Origin: Caloranaerobacter azorensis DSM 13643
Lineage (GTDB): Bacteria; Bacillota; Clostridia; Tissierellales; Thermohalobacteraceae
Assembly: GCF_900129995.1 (NCBI RefSeq)
Contig: NZ_FQXO01000012.1
Coordinates: 1 to 56,121 of the forward strand
Length of the DNA stretch: 56,121 nucleotides
Direction of reading: 5' to 3'
Position 1 is the stretch's first letter. Each line of letters opens with the position of its first letter. The position numbers and the translations under genes are program-made. Under the pieces are notes generated by a model that was not told where the DNA came from, made no database searches, and saw nothing but the letters and a program-made list of their open reading frames with translations. Below, in pieces: positions 6,823-16,454 of the stretch.

Positions 6823-7482
6823 CTATATCTCCATTTTCTTTAAGTCATCTGCAATAATTAAATCAGCCTCTGTATTAGCTTTAACATCCTCAATAGTAGC
6901 TTCTGGTCCTAATTCTTTTAGTACAAGTCCTCTTTCTGTTACTTCAATTACTGCCATCTCTGTAATTATCAAATTAACTTGTCCTGCTGCTGTAAGGGGC
7001 AAAGTACATTCTTTTAAAATTTTTGGTTTACCCTTCGCTGTATGCTCCATAGCTATAATAACTTTTTTAGCTCCTACAACTAAATCCATCGCTCCGCCCA
7101 TTCCAGGTACCATCTTGCCCGGAATCATCCAGTTAGCAAGATTCCCTTTTTCATCTACTTGAAGTGCTCCTAATACTGTTGCATCAACATGTCCCCCTCT
7201 TATTATTGCAAATGAAGTAGCACTATCAAAGAAAGCTCCGCCCGGTTTTATTGTTACTGGCTGACCACCTGCATTTATTAGGTCTTTGTCCTCTTCACCT
7301 GATTTAGAAACTGGTCCAAGTCCAATGAAACCGTTTTCCGATTGCAATATTATATCAATACCATCTGGGATATAATTAGCTACCATAGTTGGTAATCCTA
7401 TACCCAAATTAACGACATCTCCATCTTTTAATTCTTTAGCTACCCTTTTAGCTATTATCTCTCTTGCTCTTTGTTTATCCAT
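6823..7482 (-). CDS. atoA: Acetate/butyrate-acetoacetate CoA-transferase, beta subunit
   Basis: This 219-residue protein is the catalytic subunit of a two-component CoA-transferase. The active-site glutamate is visible in [12 protein letters not shown] (Glu49), the residue that forms the glutamyl-CoA thioester in this family. It works with the alpha subunit encoded directly upstream, whose stop codon overlaps this start by one base (TAATG), so translation is probably coupled. The likely reaction is exchange of CoA between acetoacetate and acetate or butyrate. That would connect with the acetoacetate made by the kce product at 33639-34457, although that locus is 26 kb away. Confidence 0.93.
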   Translation of the reverse strand: MDKQRAREIIAKRVAKELKDGDVVNLGIGLPTMVANYIPDGIDIILQSENGFIGLGPVSKSGEEDKDLINAGGQPVTIKPGGAFFDSATSFAIIRGGHVDATVLGALQVDEKGNLANWMIPGKMVPGMGGAMDLVVGAKKVIIAMEHTAKGKPKILKECTLPLTAAGQVNLIITEMAVIEVTERGLVLKELGPEATIEDVKANTEADLIIADDLKKMEI

Positions 7483-8141
7483 TACTCATCACCCCTTACG
7501 ATATAATCTACAAATATACCAGGTGTTATTACTTCATTAGGATCAATTTCTCCAATCTCAACTATTTCTTCTGCCTCAACTATTACTAAATCGGCCGCCA
7601 TAGCCATGATTGGATTAAAGTTTCTAGCTGAATTACGATAATAAACATTTCCATTTTTGTCTACTTTTGCTCCTTTAATCAAAGCTATGTCCGCTTTAAG
7701 AGGTAATTCTAGTAAATATTCTTTTCCGTCTATTTCTATCTTTCTTTTACCTTCTTCTACAACAGTTCCTATACCTGTTGGAGTTAAGATACCACCAAGT
7801 CCCGCTCCCGCTGCTCTTATTCTTTCTGCTAGTGTCCCTTGAGGTATTAATTCTACTTCTGTTTCACCTTCTGTCATTTGTCTTCCTGTTTCTTTGTTAG
7901 TACCTATATGAGATGCTATAACTTTTTTTATTTGTTTATTGACTATAAGTTTTCCTATTGCTACTTCAGGAAAAGCTGTATCATTTGCTATTAAAGTTAA
8001 ATCCTTTACTCCCTTTTTAACAAGTGCATCAATGATTTTATTCGGACTTCCTACCCCAAGAAATCCCCCTATCATTACAGTCATACCATCTTTAATATAA
8101 TCAACCGCTTGCTCTACAGATATTAATTTATTCTTTGACAC
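7482..8141 (-). CDS. atoD: Acetate/butyrate-acetoacetate CoA-transferase, alpha subunit
   Basis: The 219-residue alpha subunit has the family signature near the N-terminus, [19 protein letters not shown], and later [16 protein letters not shown]. The start is GTG at 8139-8141 with a GGGGGTG ribosome site. It is the first gene of an atoD-atoA-atoE operon. The spacer 8142-8262 is AT-rich with an inverted repeat (ATTCTATTATTCTATCATAG region) that could be an operator, but I do not recognise one. Subunit lengths and order match the AtoD/AtoA and CtfA/CtfB families. Confidence 0.93.
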   Translation of the reverse strand: MSKNKLISVEQAVDYIKDGMTVMIGGFLGVGSPNKIIDALVKKGVKDLTLIANDTAFPEVAIGKLIVNKQIKKVIASHIGTNKETGRQMTEGETEVELIPQGTLAERIRAAGAGLGGILTPTGIGTVVEEGKRKIEIDGKEYLLELPLKADIALIKGAKVDKNGNVYYRNSARNFNPIMAMAADLVIVEAEEIVEIGEIDPNEVITPGIFVDYIVRGDE

Positions 8142-8262
8142 TTATTACACCCCCAATATAATATAACGTTATAACCTACATATTTTGTTATTCTATGATA
8201 GAATAATAGAATCCTTCTACATAAAAATATATTACTAAATTTTAATAATTATCTGATATTTT

Positions 8263-8300
8263 AAAAAACAGCAGAAAAGTTTATTTGCCTTCTGCTGTTT
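8263..8300 (-). terminator. Terminator after mnaA
   Basis: AAACAGCAGAA pairs with TTCTGCTGTTT and is followed on the minus strand by a T-run (TTTTTTAA). It ends the mnaA transcript before the ato operon. Confidence 0.85.
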
Positions 8301-8315
8301 TTACTTTTACTTTTT

Positions 8316-9470
8316 TTATCTTAATTTTTGCATTTTTAATTCGGTTCCCAATCTTTTAACTATAATATCTACTATCCTGTCTGATGCTTTACCATCTCCA
8401 TATGGATTTACTGCATTGGCCATCTTTTTATATTCATTAACATCGTTTACCAATATATCTATTTCTTTAAATATATTTTCTCTGTCTATTCCCGCTAATT
8501 TAGCCGTTCCCGCTTCTATACCCTCTGGTCTTTCAGTTTCTTTTCTTACAACTAATACTGGTTTTCCTAAAGAAGGTGCTTCTTCTTGAATACCACCTGA
8601 ATCTGTTACTACTAGATATGACCTCGCAATTAAATTGGCAAAAGGTAAATATTCAAGCGGTTCGATAATATGAACTCTGTCTAATCCGTCTAGTATTCTA
8701 TGAGCAATTTCTCTTACTTTTGGATTAAGATGTATAGGGAAAACGACTTCTACATCTTCATTCTTTAATACTACATCTCTTACCGCACTAAATATATTCT
8801 CCATAGGTCTACCTAAATTTTCTCTTCTATGAGAAGTTAACAATATTATTTTCTTATTTTTATAATCAAGGTTATCGAGTAATTCATCATTAAATCTATA
8901 ATCTTCTGATACAACATATAATAAAGCATCTATTACTGTATTCCCTGTAACATAAATTTTTTCTTCATCGTATCCTTCTCTTAAAAGATTTTGTTTATTC
9001 TTTTCTGTTGGAGCAAAATGAAAATCTGTAATTACACCCGTTAACTTTCTATTAGCCTCTTCCGGATATGGAGAATACAGATTACCACTTCTTAAACCCG
9101 CCTCTACATGTCCAATCTTAACTTTATGATAGAAGGAAGTTAATGCCCCTGCAAATACAGTTGTTGTATCCCCCTGAACTAGAATTAAATCAGGATTAAA
9201 ATCTATAATTACTCTTTCGAGCCCTTCCATAGCTCTTATAGTTATTTGAGTCAATGTCTGCCCCGGCTCAAAAATATTCAAATCGTAATCCGGCGTTATA
9301 TTAAATATTCTTAAGACTTGGTCTAACATTTCTCTATGCTGAGCCGTTACACAAACTTTATGCTCAATGCATTGATTTTCATCTAATTTTTTAACAATTG
9401 GTGCCATTTTTATAGCTTCCGGCCTAGTTCCAAATATCGTCAATACTTTTATTTTTCTCAAAACAATCAC
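8316..9470 (-). CDS. mnaA: UDP-N-acetylglucosamine 2-epimerase, non-hydrolysing
   Basis: The 384-residue enzyme interconverts UDP-GlcNAc and UDP-ManNAc for cell-wall glycopolymers. Signature motifs are TIFGTRPEAIKMAP at the N-terminus, VQGDTTTVFAGA, GHVEAGLRSG, TSHRRENLGRP and TDSGGIQEEAPSLGKPVLVVR. The GTG start at 9470 lies three bases after GAAGGG; a TTG four codons later is an alternative that would fit family N-termini equally well. It follows the tagO-like gene at 9638-10675, which makes lipid-linked GlcNAc, so both probably feed secondary wall polymer synthesis. Such polymers anchor the SLH proteins encoded in this window. Confidence 0.93.
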   Translation of the reverse strand: MIVLRKIKVLTIFGTRPEAIKMAPIVKKLDENQCIEHKVCVTAQHREMLDQVLRIFNITPDYDLNIFEPGQTLTQITIRAMEGLERVIIDFNPDLILVQGDTTTVFAGALTSFYHKVKIGHVEAGLRSGNLYSPYPEEANRKLTGVITDFHFAPTEKNKQNLLREGYDEEKIYVTGNTVIDALLYVVSEDYRFNDELLDNLDYKNKKIILLTSHRRENLGRPMENIFSAVRDVVLKNEDVEVVFPIHLNPKVREIAHRILDGLDRVHIIEPLEYLPFANLIARSYLVVTDSGGIQEEAPSLGKPVLVVRKETERPEGIEAGTAKLAGIDRENIFKEIDILVNDVNEYKKMANAVNPYGDGKASDRIVDIIVKRLGTELKMQKLR

Positions 9471-9595
9471 ACACCCTTCACTTAATAATTGATAAATGTA
9501 AAATTAATAATAATAAAAAATTTTAGCTAACACCCATTTACTATAAACTAATTTACATTTTTAATTCTAGCAAAGTACCTAATTACCTAAAACAA

Positions 9596-9618
9596 AAGTC
9601 AAGGTAAAACCTTGACTT
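9596..9618 (-). terminator. Terminator after tagO
   Basis: AAGTCAAGG pairs perfectly with CCTTGACTT, followed on the minus strand by TTGTTTT. Confidence 0.85.
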
Positions 9619-9637
9619 ACTTTTAATGCTATCACTT

Positions 9638-10675
9638 TTACTTATTTCCCTGTTTTTTTAACTCTATTAATCCTATACTAGATGCTCCTAAAAATATTAT
9701 TGTTAAAATCAATCCTGAAACTATTACACATTTTTCTGGCTCCATTCCTGTAAGTATAAAAGCCAAGAACCCCAAGAATATACTTATCATATATAATATT
9801 AATACTGTTTGTCTTTGACTTAATCCTCTATCTAGCAATCTGTGATGCAGATGCCCCTTATCAGCTTCCATTATAGGTCTACCATTTATAATCCTTCTAA
9901 ATATAGCAAAGGCTGTATCAAATATCGGCAATCCTAAAGCTAATATCGGTATAATTATCGTTATAGCTGCAACACTCTTCATTACACCTAATATCGCTAT
10001 TGCTGAAAGCATATAGCCTAAAAATAGAGCTCCAGTATCTCCCATAAAAATCTTTGCAGGATTAAAATTATGAGGCAGAAAACCTAAAGCCGAACCTGCT
10101 AAAATTGCACACAAAATCATTATAGGAACATAACCAAATTTCGATGCCACAAATAAAAGTGATAATGCTGAAATAGCTCCTACACCTGATGCTAGTCCAT
10201 CTAAACCGTCTATTAAATTCATTGTATTAGTAATTCCAACTACCCAGAATATAGTTATAGGTATTGAAAAGGCTTTTAGATATAATAATCCGTCTCCTTT
10301 ATCAAAAGGATTTGTAAGAAATTCTATTTTTATACCTCCTACCACAAGAACGGATGCAGCAACTATCTGGGCAAATAATTTTAGCTTTGGTGAAATACTT
10401 TTAGTATCATCTACAATACCTGTTATTACGATTATTGTAGAACCTACAATTATAGAGATCGTTGTTCTATCGATAGGAAGAAATATAAGCATAGAAAAAA
10501 CCGTTGCTAAATATATAGCTAACCCTCCAAGCCTAGGAATAGGCTTTTTATGCACTCTTCTATTGTCTTTTGGTACATCGATTGCTCCAATTTTATTGGC
10601 CACCCACTTAGCAAAAGGTGTAAGAAAATATGCTACGATTAATGCCACAAAAAAAGCTTTGTAGTAAATAGACAT
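9638..10675 (-). CDS. tagO: Undecaprenyl-phosphate GlcNAc-1-phosphate transferase
   Basis: This 345-residue polytopic enzyme of the MraY/WecA/TagO superfamily has about ten or eleven membrane helices. Visible family motifs are RRVHKKPIPRLGGLAIYL, the aspartate pair in GIVDDTKSISPK, NTMNLIDGLDGLASG, KIFMGDTGALFLGY and the HLHHRLLDRGLSQRQ loop typical of the WecA/TagO branch. It starts assembly of teichoic-acid-like or other secondary polymers on the lipid carrier at the inner face of the membrane. Neighbouring mnaA supplies ManNAc precursors. The family is certain; the exact polymer is inferred. Confidence 0.9.
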   Translation of the reverse strand: MSIYYKAFFVALIVAYFLTPFAKWVANKIGAIDVPKDNRRVHKKPIPRLGGLAIYLATVFSMLIFLPIDRTTISIIVGSTIIVITGIVDDTKSISPKLKLFAQIVAASVLVVGGIKIEFLTNPFDKGDGLLYLKAFSIPITIFWVVGITNTMNLIDGLDGLASGVGAISALSLLFVASKFGYVPIMILCAILAGSALGFLPHNFNPAKIFMGDTGALFLGYMLSAIAILGVMKSVAAITIIIPILALGLPIFDTAFAIFRRIINGRPIMEADKGHLHHRLLDRGLSQRQTVLILYMISIFLGFLAFILTGMEPEKCVIVSGLILTIIFLGASSIGLIELKKQGNK

Positions 10676-10729
10676 AATAACACTCCCTTATTATTTGCCC
10701 ATGATATATATATTTCCATAATTATAATT

Positions 10730-11182
10730 TTACTTTATTTGTAATTGAAAGTCAACAATTTCAATCCCAGCTTCTTTAAGAAGCTGAATTGCTAGTTCAT
10801 CTGGATATCCTCCACCAAATACTACTCTCTCAATTCCTGCATTTATTATCATTTTTGCACATAAAATGCAAGGTTGTGTAGTTACATAAATTGTACTTCC
10901 TTTTATTCTTACCCCAGCGTTTGCAGCATGTACTATCGCATTTTGTTCCGCATGAAGTCCTCTACAAAGTTCATGTCTTTGTCCTGATGGTATATTAAGT
11001 TTTTCTCTTATACATCCTACCTCATCACAATGTTTGAGTCCTGTTGGTGCTCCGTTATATCCTGTGGAAAGAATTCTTTTATCTTTTACTATTAGAGCGC
11101 CTACCTGTCTTCTTAAGCATGTGGATCTTTTTTTTACGACATTGACTATTTCCATGAAATATTCATCCCAAGAAGGGCGCAT
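10730..11182 (-). CDS. Deoxycytidylate deaminase (dCMP deaminase, ComEB family)
   Basis: The 150-residue zinc enzyme converts dCMP to dUMP for thymidylate synthesis. Zinc and proton-shuttle residues are visible in HAEQNAI (His77, Glu79) and PCILCAK (Cys105, Cys108). The N-terminal [22 protein letters not shown] and [18 protein letters not shown] are typical of the family. It follows upp and rpiB in a nucleotide/pentose cluster. The start has a clear GAGGAGG site. Confidence 0.93.
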   Translation of the reverse strand: MRPSWDEYFMEIVNVVKKRSTCLRRQVGALIVKDKRILSTGYNGAPTGLKHCDEVGCIREKLNIPSGQRHELCRGLHAEQNAIVHAANAGVRIKGSTIYVTTQPCILCAKMIINAGIERVVFGGGYPDELAIQLLKEAGIEIVDFQLQIK

Positions 11183-11211
11183 GAAATTACCTCCTCTTAT
11201 TAAAAATCATT

Positions 11212-11230
11212 AGGCAAGGATATACCTTGC

Positions 11231-11232
<2 letters not shown>
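11212..11232 (-). terminator. Hairpin after upp
   Basis: AGGCAAGG pairs with CCTTGCCT. The downstream T-tract is weak, so read-through into the dCMP deaminase gene is likely. Confidence 0.6.
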
Positions 11233-11860
<628 letters not shown>

Positions 11861-11920
11861 TTAAAGACCCCTCCTTTGTTTTTCTTCCTCTAATGTTTAA
11901 TTCTAATTTAAAATTCAACT

Positions 11921-12373
11921 TTAACCTCTACTGTACATTTCTTCGATTCCCTTGATTTTATCTACTCTTCTTTGGTGTCTTCCTCCTTGGAATTCTGTTT
12001 TTAGCCATACATCCACAATTTCTAATGCCAAATTTACGCCGACTACTCTTCCGCCTAATGCCAATACATTCGCATCATTATGCTCTCTTGACATTTTAGC
12101 ACTGTAGCAGTCGCTTACTAAAGCACATCTTATACCGGGAACTTTATTTACTGATATTGATATTCCTATACCAGTTCCACAACAAACTATCCCTCTATCA
12201 CATTCTCCTTGTTTTATAGCTTTTGCAACTTTATGCCCAAAATCAGGATAGTCTACGGACTCTGTTGTATAAGTTCCATAGTCTACATACTCAATATTTT
12301 TTTCTTCAAGAAATTTCTTAATATGTTCCTTTAGTTCATATCCACCATGATCACTACCTAAAGCAATTTTCAT
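11921..12373 (-). CDS. rpiB: Ribose-5-phosphate isomerase B
   Basis: The 150-residue RpiB/LacAB-type isomerase interconverts ribose 5-phosphate and ribulose 5-phosphate. Signature segments are MKIALGSDHGGYELKEHI, the active-site loop GIVCCGTGIGISI and HNDANVLALGGRVVG. It starts 14 bases after the ywlE-like gene, with the ribosome site in the spacer, so they form one operon. It complements the transaldolase, aldolase and FBPase genes further upstream in supplying pentose phosphates. Confidence 0.95.
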   Translation of the reverse strand: MKIALGSDHGGYELKEHIKKFLEEKNIEYVDYGTYTTESVDYPDFGHKVAKAIKQGECDRGIVCCGTGIGISISVNKVPGIRCALVSDCYSAKMSREHNDANVLALGGRVVGVNLALEIVDVWLKTEFQGGRHQRRVDKIKGIEEMYSRG

Positions 12374-12387
12374 AATCTATCCTCCTT

Positions 12388-13086
12388 CTATTTTTTTCTA
12401 ATCTTATCAAGAACCTTCTTGAGAGCCTCTTTGATATCTTCGGCACTCTTTTTATATTCTTCAACTGGCAATCCAAAAGGATCAGTAATATCCAGCGAAG
12501 GTATTTGCTTTTCTAAATTCGCTATTTCTCTTTTATCATCTTCAAATTCTGCTTCAATTTCCTGCTCCCATTCTCTAATTTGCTTATCGATTTTCTCTAT
12601 TTCTCTTTGAAGTTCTCTTTTCCTTTTTTCTAACGCCTTAATTTCTCCAATTCTCTCTTTAAGTATTCTATCTCTCTTTTCATATAGCCTTCTATATAGT
12701 ACCGCAAGCTTATCAAGAATTTCATCTATATTATTATTTTCTAAAGCAAATTCTTTTAAAGTAAAAACTTTACCCTTTGCTTCTGGAGCCATATTAATCA
12801 CAGCATTCTTATGATTTACTGTCATTGTAAGTATAAGATCCGCCCTATCTATCATGTCTTTTGTCAGCGGCCTTGCTCTATGTTTTGATAAATCTATCCC
12901 TTCTTCTCTTAATACTTGTATAGCTTGTTTCGATGCTGGTTGATTAGGTACGGCGCATATCCCAGCAGACTCAACCTTAATGCCATTAAGCTCCTCTCCC
13001 GCTTCTTCAAGCATATCTCTAAACAAAGCTTCAGCCATACTGCTTCTACAAGTATTACCAGTACAAACAAACAAGATATTCTTCAT
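12388..13086 (-). CDS. Low-molecular-weight protein phosphatase (YwlE-like) with coiled-coil insertion
   Basis: The N-terminal 115 residues are a low-molecular-weight tyrosine/arginine phosphatase with P-loop VCTGNTCRSSMAEA (Cys8, Arg14). The general-acid Asp202 sits in the C-terminal DPFG motif. Family members such as B. subtilis YwlE have about 150 residues; this one has 232. The extra roughly 75-80 residues (about 118-196) are a highly charged Lys/Glu/Arg-rich coiled coil inserted just before the DPFG loop. Both catalytic elements are intact, so it is probably active. Synteny with ywlC and rpiB supports orthology to YwlE (protein arginine phosphatase). The insertion could mediate dimerisation or substrate binding. 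Confidence 0.88.
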   Translation of the reverse strand: MKNILFVCTGNTCRSSMAEALFRDMLEEAGEELNGIKVESAGICAVPNQPASKQAIQVLREEGIDLSKHRARPLTKDMIDRADLILTMTVNHKNAVINMAPEAKGKVFTLKEFALENNNIDEILDKLAVLYRRLYEKRDRILKERIGEIKALEKRKRELQREIEKIDKQIREWEQEIEAEFEDDKREIANLEKQIPSLDITDPFGLPVEEYKKSAEDIKEALKKVLDKIRKK

Positions 13087-13100
13087 TTTCCCCCTCCTTT

Positions 13101-14171
13101 CTATTTTTTTCTGTCAACTAATATTACATCTCCTCCTGCCGCCTTTTTCATCCTATTCATAATAGCTCTACCTATCCCCTTTTCCTCTATTCCTTCTGCT
13201 AGTATTATATCTACCCCGATTTTATCGAATTCTCTCAACACTCTAAACAAATTCGCTGCAATTGTTTGAGGATTTTCCCTATCTCCGACTTCTAATACAT
13301 TGCCAATAATATATTTATTTTTTGTCTGCTTTGTAGCCATTATTCCAACTTTTAATCCCTGTTTTTTGTATTTAGAAGCTAAACTCATCAATTTTTCCAC
13401 AATGTTACCAACTTCGCCCTGTATAATAGTAAGTTTAGCTTTTGGGGAATAGTGTCTATATTTTTGTCCTGGGGATTTCGGTTTCATTTTTTCTGATAAA
13501 TTTTGTATTGCCGGATCAATATCTACTCGAGGAAAAATTTCTAAAAGATCTTCTAAAGTAACAAAGCCAGGACGCAGTATCGTAGGTATATCAGTAGAAA
13601 TATCTAAAACGGTAGATTCAACACCTACGCCTGTGTCTCCTCCATCTATTATCATATCAATCTTTCCGTATAAGTCTTCAATCACATGATGGGAATTAGT
13701 AGGACTTGGTTTTCCTGAAGTGTTTGCACTAGGAGCCGCAATCGGTAATCCAGATTGCCTAATTAGCTCTATAGCTATTTTATGGTTTGGCATTCTAATA
13801 GCTACAGTGGATAGTCCTCCTGTTATTCTGTCAGGGACTATTTCTCTTTTCTTAAATATTAGAGTTAATGGACCGGGCCAAAATCGCTTCATAAGTTCTT
13901 TAGCATTTTCAGGAACTTCTTTAACTAAAGAGTCTAAATCACTTATATCACCAATATGTACAATAAGAGGATTATCCTGAGGTCTACCTTTAGCAATAAA
14001 TATCTTTTGAGTAGCTTTCTCATCAAGTGCATTCGCCCCTAATCCATAAACAGTTTCAGTAGGAAAAGCTACTACTCCTCCTTTTTTTATTATTTCTGCT
14101 GCTAATTGTATTTTATCTATTTCAGGATTATTCTTATCTATTTTAATAACTTGTGTTTTTATCTTCTCCAT
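13101..14171 (-). CDS. ywlC: Threonylcarbamoyl-AMP synthase (Sua5/YwlC type)
   Basis: This enzyme makes threonylcarbamoyl-AMP for the t6A37 modification of tRNAs. The YrdC/Sua5 catalytic domain is at about residues 15-200, with GGVVAFPTETVYGLGANA, KGRPQDNPLIVHI and SANTSGKPSPT. A Sua5 C-terminal domain (about 240-356) begins after the SPGQKYRHYSPKAKL linker. I chose the ATG at 14169-14171, giving 356 residues, because an AAGGGAA ribosome site lies just before it. An in-frame codon 16 residues upstream (14219) lacks such a site. It heads the ywlC-ywlE-rpiB-upp cluster. Confidence 0.92.
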   Translation of the reverse strand: MEKIKTQVIKIDKNNPEIDKIQLAAEIIKKGGVVAFPTETVYGLGANALDEKATQKIFIAKGRPQDNPLIVHIGDISDLDSLVKEVPENAKELMKRFWPGPLTLIFKKREIVPDRITGGLSTVAIRMPNHKIAIELIRQSGLPIAAPSANTSGKPSPTNSHHVIEDLYGKIDMIIDGGDTGVGVESTVLDISTDIPTILRPGFVTLEDLLEIFPRVDIDPAIQNLSEKMKPKSPGQKYRHYSPKAKLTIIQGEVGNIVEKLMSLASKYKKQGLKVGIMATKQTKNKYIIGNVLEVGDRENPQTIAANLFRVLREFDKIGVDIILAEGIEEKGIGRAIMNRMKKAAGGDVILVDRKK

Positions 14172-14221
14172 GCCATTTCCCTTCTTATCTTTTTTTGTAT
14201 TATCTGCAACTTCAAACATAT

Positions 14222-14250
14222 ATTATACAATATTACATCTTTAGAGTCTA
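14222..14250 (-). promoter_or_regulatory. Candidate promoter for the ywlC cluster
   Basis: Minus-strand TAGACT (14245-14250), 17 bases, then TATAAT (14222-14227). The -35 is imperfect. Its position upstream of ywlC, divergent from the ZIP gene, supports it. Confidence 0.5.
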
Positions 14251-14319
14251 GACATATATTTAAAACTTATCATTTATTTATTTTATAGAAATACAATTAT
14301 TATAGAGTTAAATATATAA

Positions 14320-14345
14320 TTTTACATTTTCAATTTTAAATTTAA
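14320..14345 (+). repeat. 26-bp direct repeat flanking the ZIP gene, left copy
   Basis: This 26-base AT-rich segment (begins TTTTACATTTTCAATTTTAA) recurs identically at 15202-15227 on the other side of the only plus-strand gene. Similar AT-rich spacer text occurs elsewhere, but not as an exact copy that I noticed. Confidence 0.7.
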
Positions 14346-14366
14346 ACTTATAAACGAGGTGTTTGC

Positions 14367-15101
14367 ATGTCGAATATTTTCACTTTAACTTTAATAGGTT
14401 CTTTAGTTGGCATTACTGGTACGGGACTTGGAGGCTTGATTGCACTATCTATAGTAAGATCAAATAATAAATTTTTAAGTTCACTTCTTGGGTTTACAAG
14501 TGGATTAATTCTGGCTGTAGTAACTTTTGACTTATTACCAGAATCTTTTTCGGTAGGAGGATTTTTTACTGGAATTGTAGGCATATTATTAGGCGTTCTT
14601 ACCGTTATAATAATTGAAGACTTTATTCCTGTATTTTATAAAACGTACCAAAAAACAAATAAAAATAATTTCTTAAAGACTGGGATAATATTGGGAATTG
14701 GAATTGCTATTCACAATCTTCCAGAAGGTTTAGCGGTAGGTTCTAGTTTTATGTTCACTACTCAAATGGGATTTAATATAGCTTTAGTAATCGCTCTGCA
14801 CAACATTCCTGAAGGTATGGCTATGGCAACGCCTCTTAAGATAAGTGGCATGCCAAAAACGAAAGTTTTATTATTAACGCTACTTTCCGGCATTCCTACC
14901 GGCATTGGAGCCTTCATAGGAGCAGCTTTAGGTAATATTTCAAACTTCTTTATTTCACTATGTTTAGCATTTGCAGGTGGAACTATGCTTTATATTACTT
15001 GTGGAGAATTAATTCCAAATGCAAAAAAGCTCTACAATGGTAGAGCTTCTACAATAGGCTTGACTATTGGATTTATAGTTGGGGTAATTGTTAGTAGGTA
15101 G
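14367..15101 (+). CDS. ZIP-family divalent metal transporter
   Basis: A 244-residue membrane transporter with about eight helices. The two metal-binding motifs of ZIP proteins are clear: HNLPEGLAVG in helix IV and HNIPEGMAMA in helix V. Zinc is the usual substrate, though iron or manganese are possible. The start ATG has a GAGGTG ribosome site. It is the only protein gene on the plus strand in the window and lies between exact 26-bp direct repeats, which suggests it entered as a unit. It is followed by a TTAGT-rich simple repeat. Confidence 0.92.
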   Translation: MSNIFTLTLIGSLVGITGTGLGGLIALSIVRSNNKFLSSLLGFTSGLILAVVTFDLLPESFSVGGFFTGIVGILLGVLTVIIIEDFIPVFYKTYQKTNKNNFLKTGIILGIGIAIHNLPEGLAVGSSFMFTTQMGFNIALVIALHNIPEGMAMATPLKISGMPKTKVLLLTLLSGIPTGIGAFIGAALGNISNFFISLCLAFAGGTMLYITCGELIPNAKKLYNGRASTIGLTIGFIVGVIVSR

Positions 15102-15175
15102 TTGTTAGTTGTTAGTAGTTAGTAGTTAGTTGTTAGTTGTTAGTTAGTTGTTAGTTAGTAGTTGGCAGTTAGGGG
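15100..15175. repeat. TTAGTTG/TTAGTAG heptad-like simple repeat
   Basis: About ten degenerate repeats of GTTAGTTGTTAGTAG-type units follow the ZIP stop codon without a break. This is a low-complexity slippage tract; I see no coding or RNA structure in it. Confidence 0.8.
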
Positions 15176-15201
15176 AAATTAATCCTATGTTGCTTAATAA
15201 T

Positions 15202-15227
15202 TTTTACATTTTCAATTTTAAATTTAA
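15202..15227 (+). repeat. 26-bp direct repeat flanking the ZIP gene, right copy
   Basis: Identical to 14320-14345, with the ZIP gene and the simple repeat in between. Confidence 0.7.
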
Positions 15228-15240
15228 TCTAATACCCAAC

Positions 15241-16428
15241 CTAACATACCCCTTGTTCTTTTTCTCGTCCCAATTCTCTATCAAAAGCTAATTTTAATAG
15301 CGGAGGAGTAATAATTGTCGATACTAATACTATCAAAATAACCGCTGTAAATATATCATTTCCTATTACACCCATTTTAATTCCCAAATTTGTAACAATC
15401 AAAGCAACTTCCGCTCTAGGAATCATACCTATACTTATCTGCAACGCTTCTCTGTTTGTAAATTTAGATAATTTAGCACCTATACCGCATCCTATTATTT
15501 TACCTATAATCGCCATAAGTACTAATACAATACTCAATCCTAATCCCTTACTTATGTTGTCCAATTTTACCATAAGTCCAATATTTATAAAAAATATAGG
15601 AGTAAATAATGCATAAGCAATCCTCTGTATCTCATGCGATACTCTATTTCTATGAGGAGTTACTGAAAATACTATACCTGTAAAATATGCTCCTATTATT
15701 GCAGCTACACCTAATTCTTCTGCAATGAACGCCAATGAAAAACAAAATATAAGAGCATATGTTAAGACTCTATTCTCTTTACTTATTATATGTGAATATT
15801 TCGTAAGTAATTTTGAAAACACAGTCCCAACTACTATAGATAGAATAAAAAATAAAAATATTTTAAATATAACTAATAATATGCTCCCGCTTTCAGAAGG
15901 TCTTACAACCCCTAGAATTAGAGTTAATAAAATAATTCCAATAACATCATCTATTATAGCCGCACCTAATATACCTATTCCCTGCCTTGTCCTAAGTTTG
16001 CCTAGCTCTCTTAAAGCCTGTACAGTTATACTAACGCTAGTAGCCGTTAAAATTGTACCCACAAATAACCCCTCTGAAATATCAGCATTTGGTTTAATTA
16101 TTTTTATAGCCAGAAGCCCTAGTACAAAAGGCACTAGGACTCCTCCAAGTGCTATAAAAGTAGAAGATTTGCTAGATGCCTTTAAATCGTCTATATCTGT
16201 TTCTAATCCCGCAATAAACATTAAGAGTATTACCCCTATTTCAGCCATATGAGTAATAGACATATTTACAGTTATAAGATTTAAAGCAGAAGGCCCTAAC
16301 AGAAGTCCTGCTAATATCTGCCCTAAAACTGCAGGTTGTTTGAATTTCTGGCTAATATACCCACCAATGTTCGCAAATATCAGTATAACAGCTATATCTA
16401 GCAAAAAAGTAAATTCCTCATTATCCAA
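15241..16428 (-). CDS. Cation/proton antiporter, CPA2 (NapA/KefB-like) family
   Basis: The 395-residue protein has about 12-13 membrane helices of the sodium/hydrogen exchanger fold. Typical segments are GQILAGLLLGPSALNLI, FIAGLETDIDDLK, the conserved GAAIIDDVIGIILL with the ion-site double Asp (CPA2 group), and a later SIGMIPRAEVALIV. It lacks the TrkA-N domain found in longer Kef proteins. The start is TTG at 16428 after GGAGATG. It follows prfA by only 27 bases and may be co-transcribed. The likely role is sodium or potassium export against proton influx. Confidence 0.9.
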   Translation of the reverse strand: MDNEEFTFLLDIAVILIFANIGGYISQKFKQPAVLGQILAGLLLGPSALNLITVNMSITHMAEIGVILLMFIAGLETDIDDLKASSKSSTFIALGGVLVPFVLGLLAIKIIKPNADISEGLFVGTILTATSVSITVQALRELGKLRTRQGIGILGAAIIDDVIGIILLTLILGVVRPSESGSILLVIFKIFLFFILSIVVGTVFSKLLTKYSHIISKENRVLTYALIFCFSLAFIAEELGVAAIIGAYFTGIVFSVTPHRNRVSHEIQRIAYALFTPIFFINIGLMVKLDNISKGLGLSIVLVLMAIIGKIIGCGIGAKLSKFTNREALQISIGMIPRAEVALIVTNLGIKMGVIGNDIFTAVILIVLVSTIITPPLLKLAFDRELGREKEQGVC

Positions 16429-16454
16429 TTAAATCATCTCCCATAACTTTTGAA

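Noticed and set aside
8142-8262. Sigma-54 promoter before atoD as in E. coli ato
   Set aside because: No GG-N10-GC pair of the right form was found in the spacer.
12419-13269. Plus-strand frames of 60-117 codons opposite ywlE and ywlC
   Set aside because: Antisense shadows of well-supported genes; Ser/Leu-rich translations without family features.
15100-15175. CRISPR-like or regulatory repeat after the ZIP gene
   Set aside because: Units are about seven bases with no spacers; this is a simple slippage tract.
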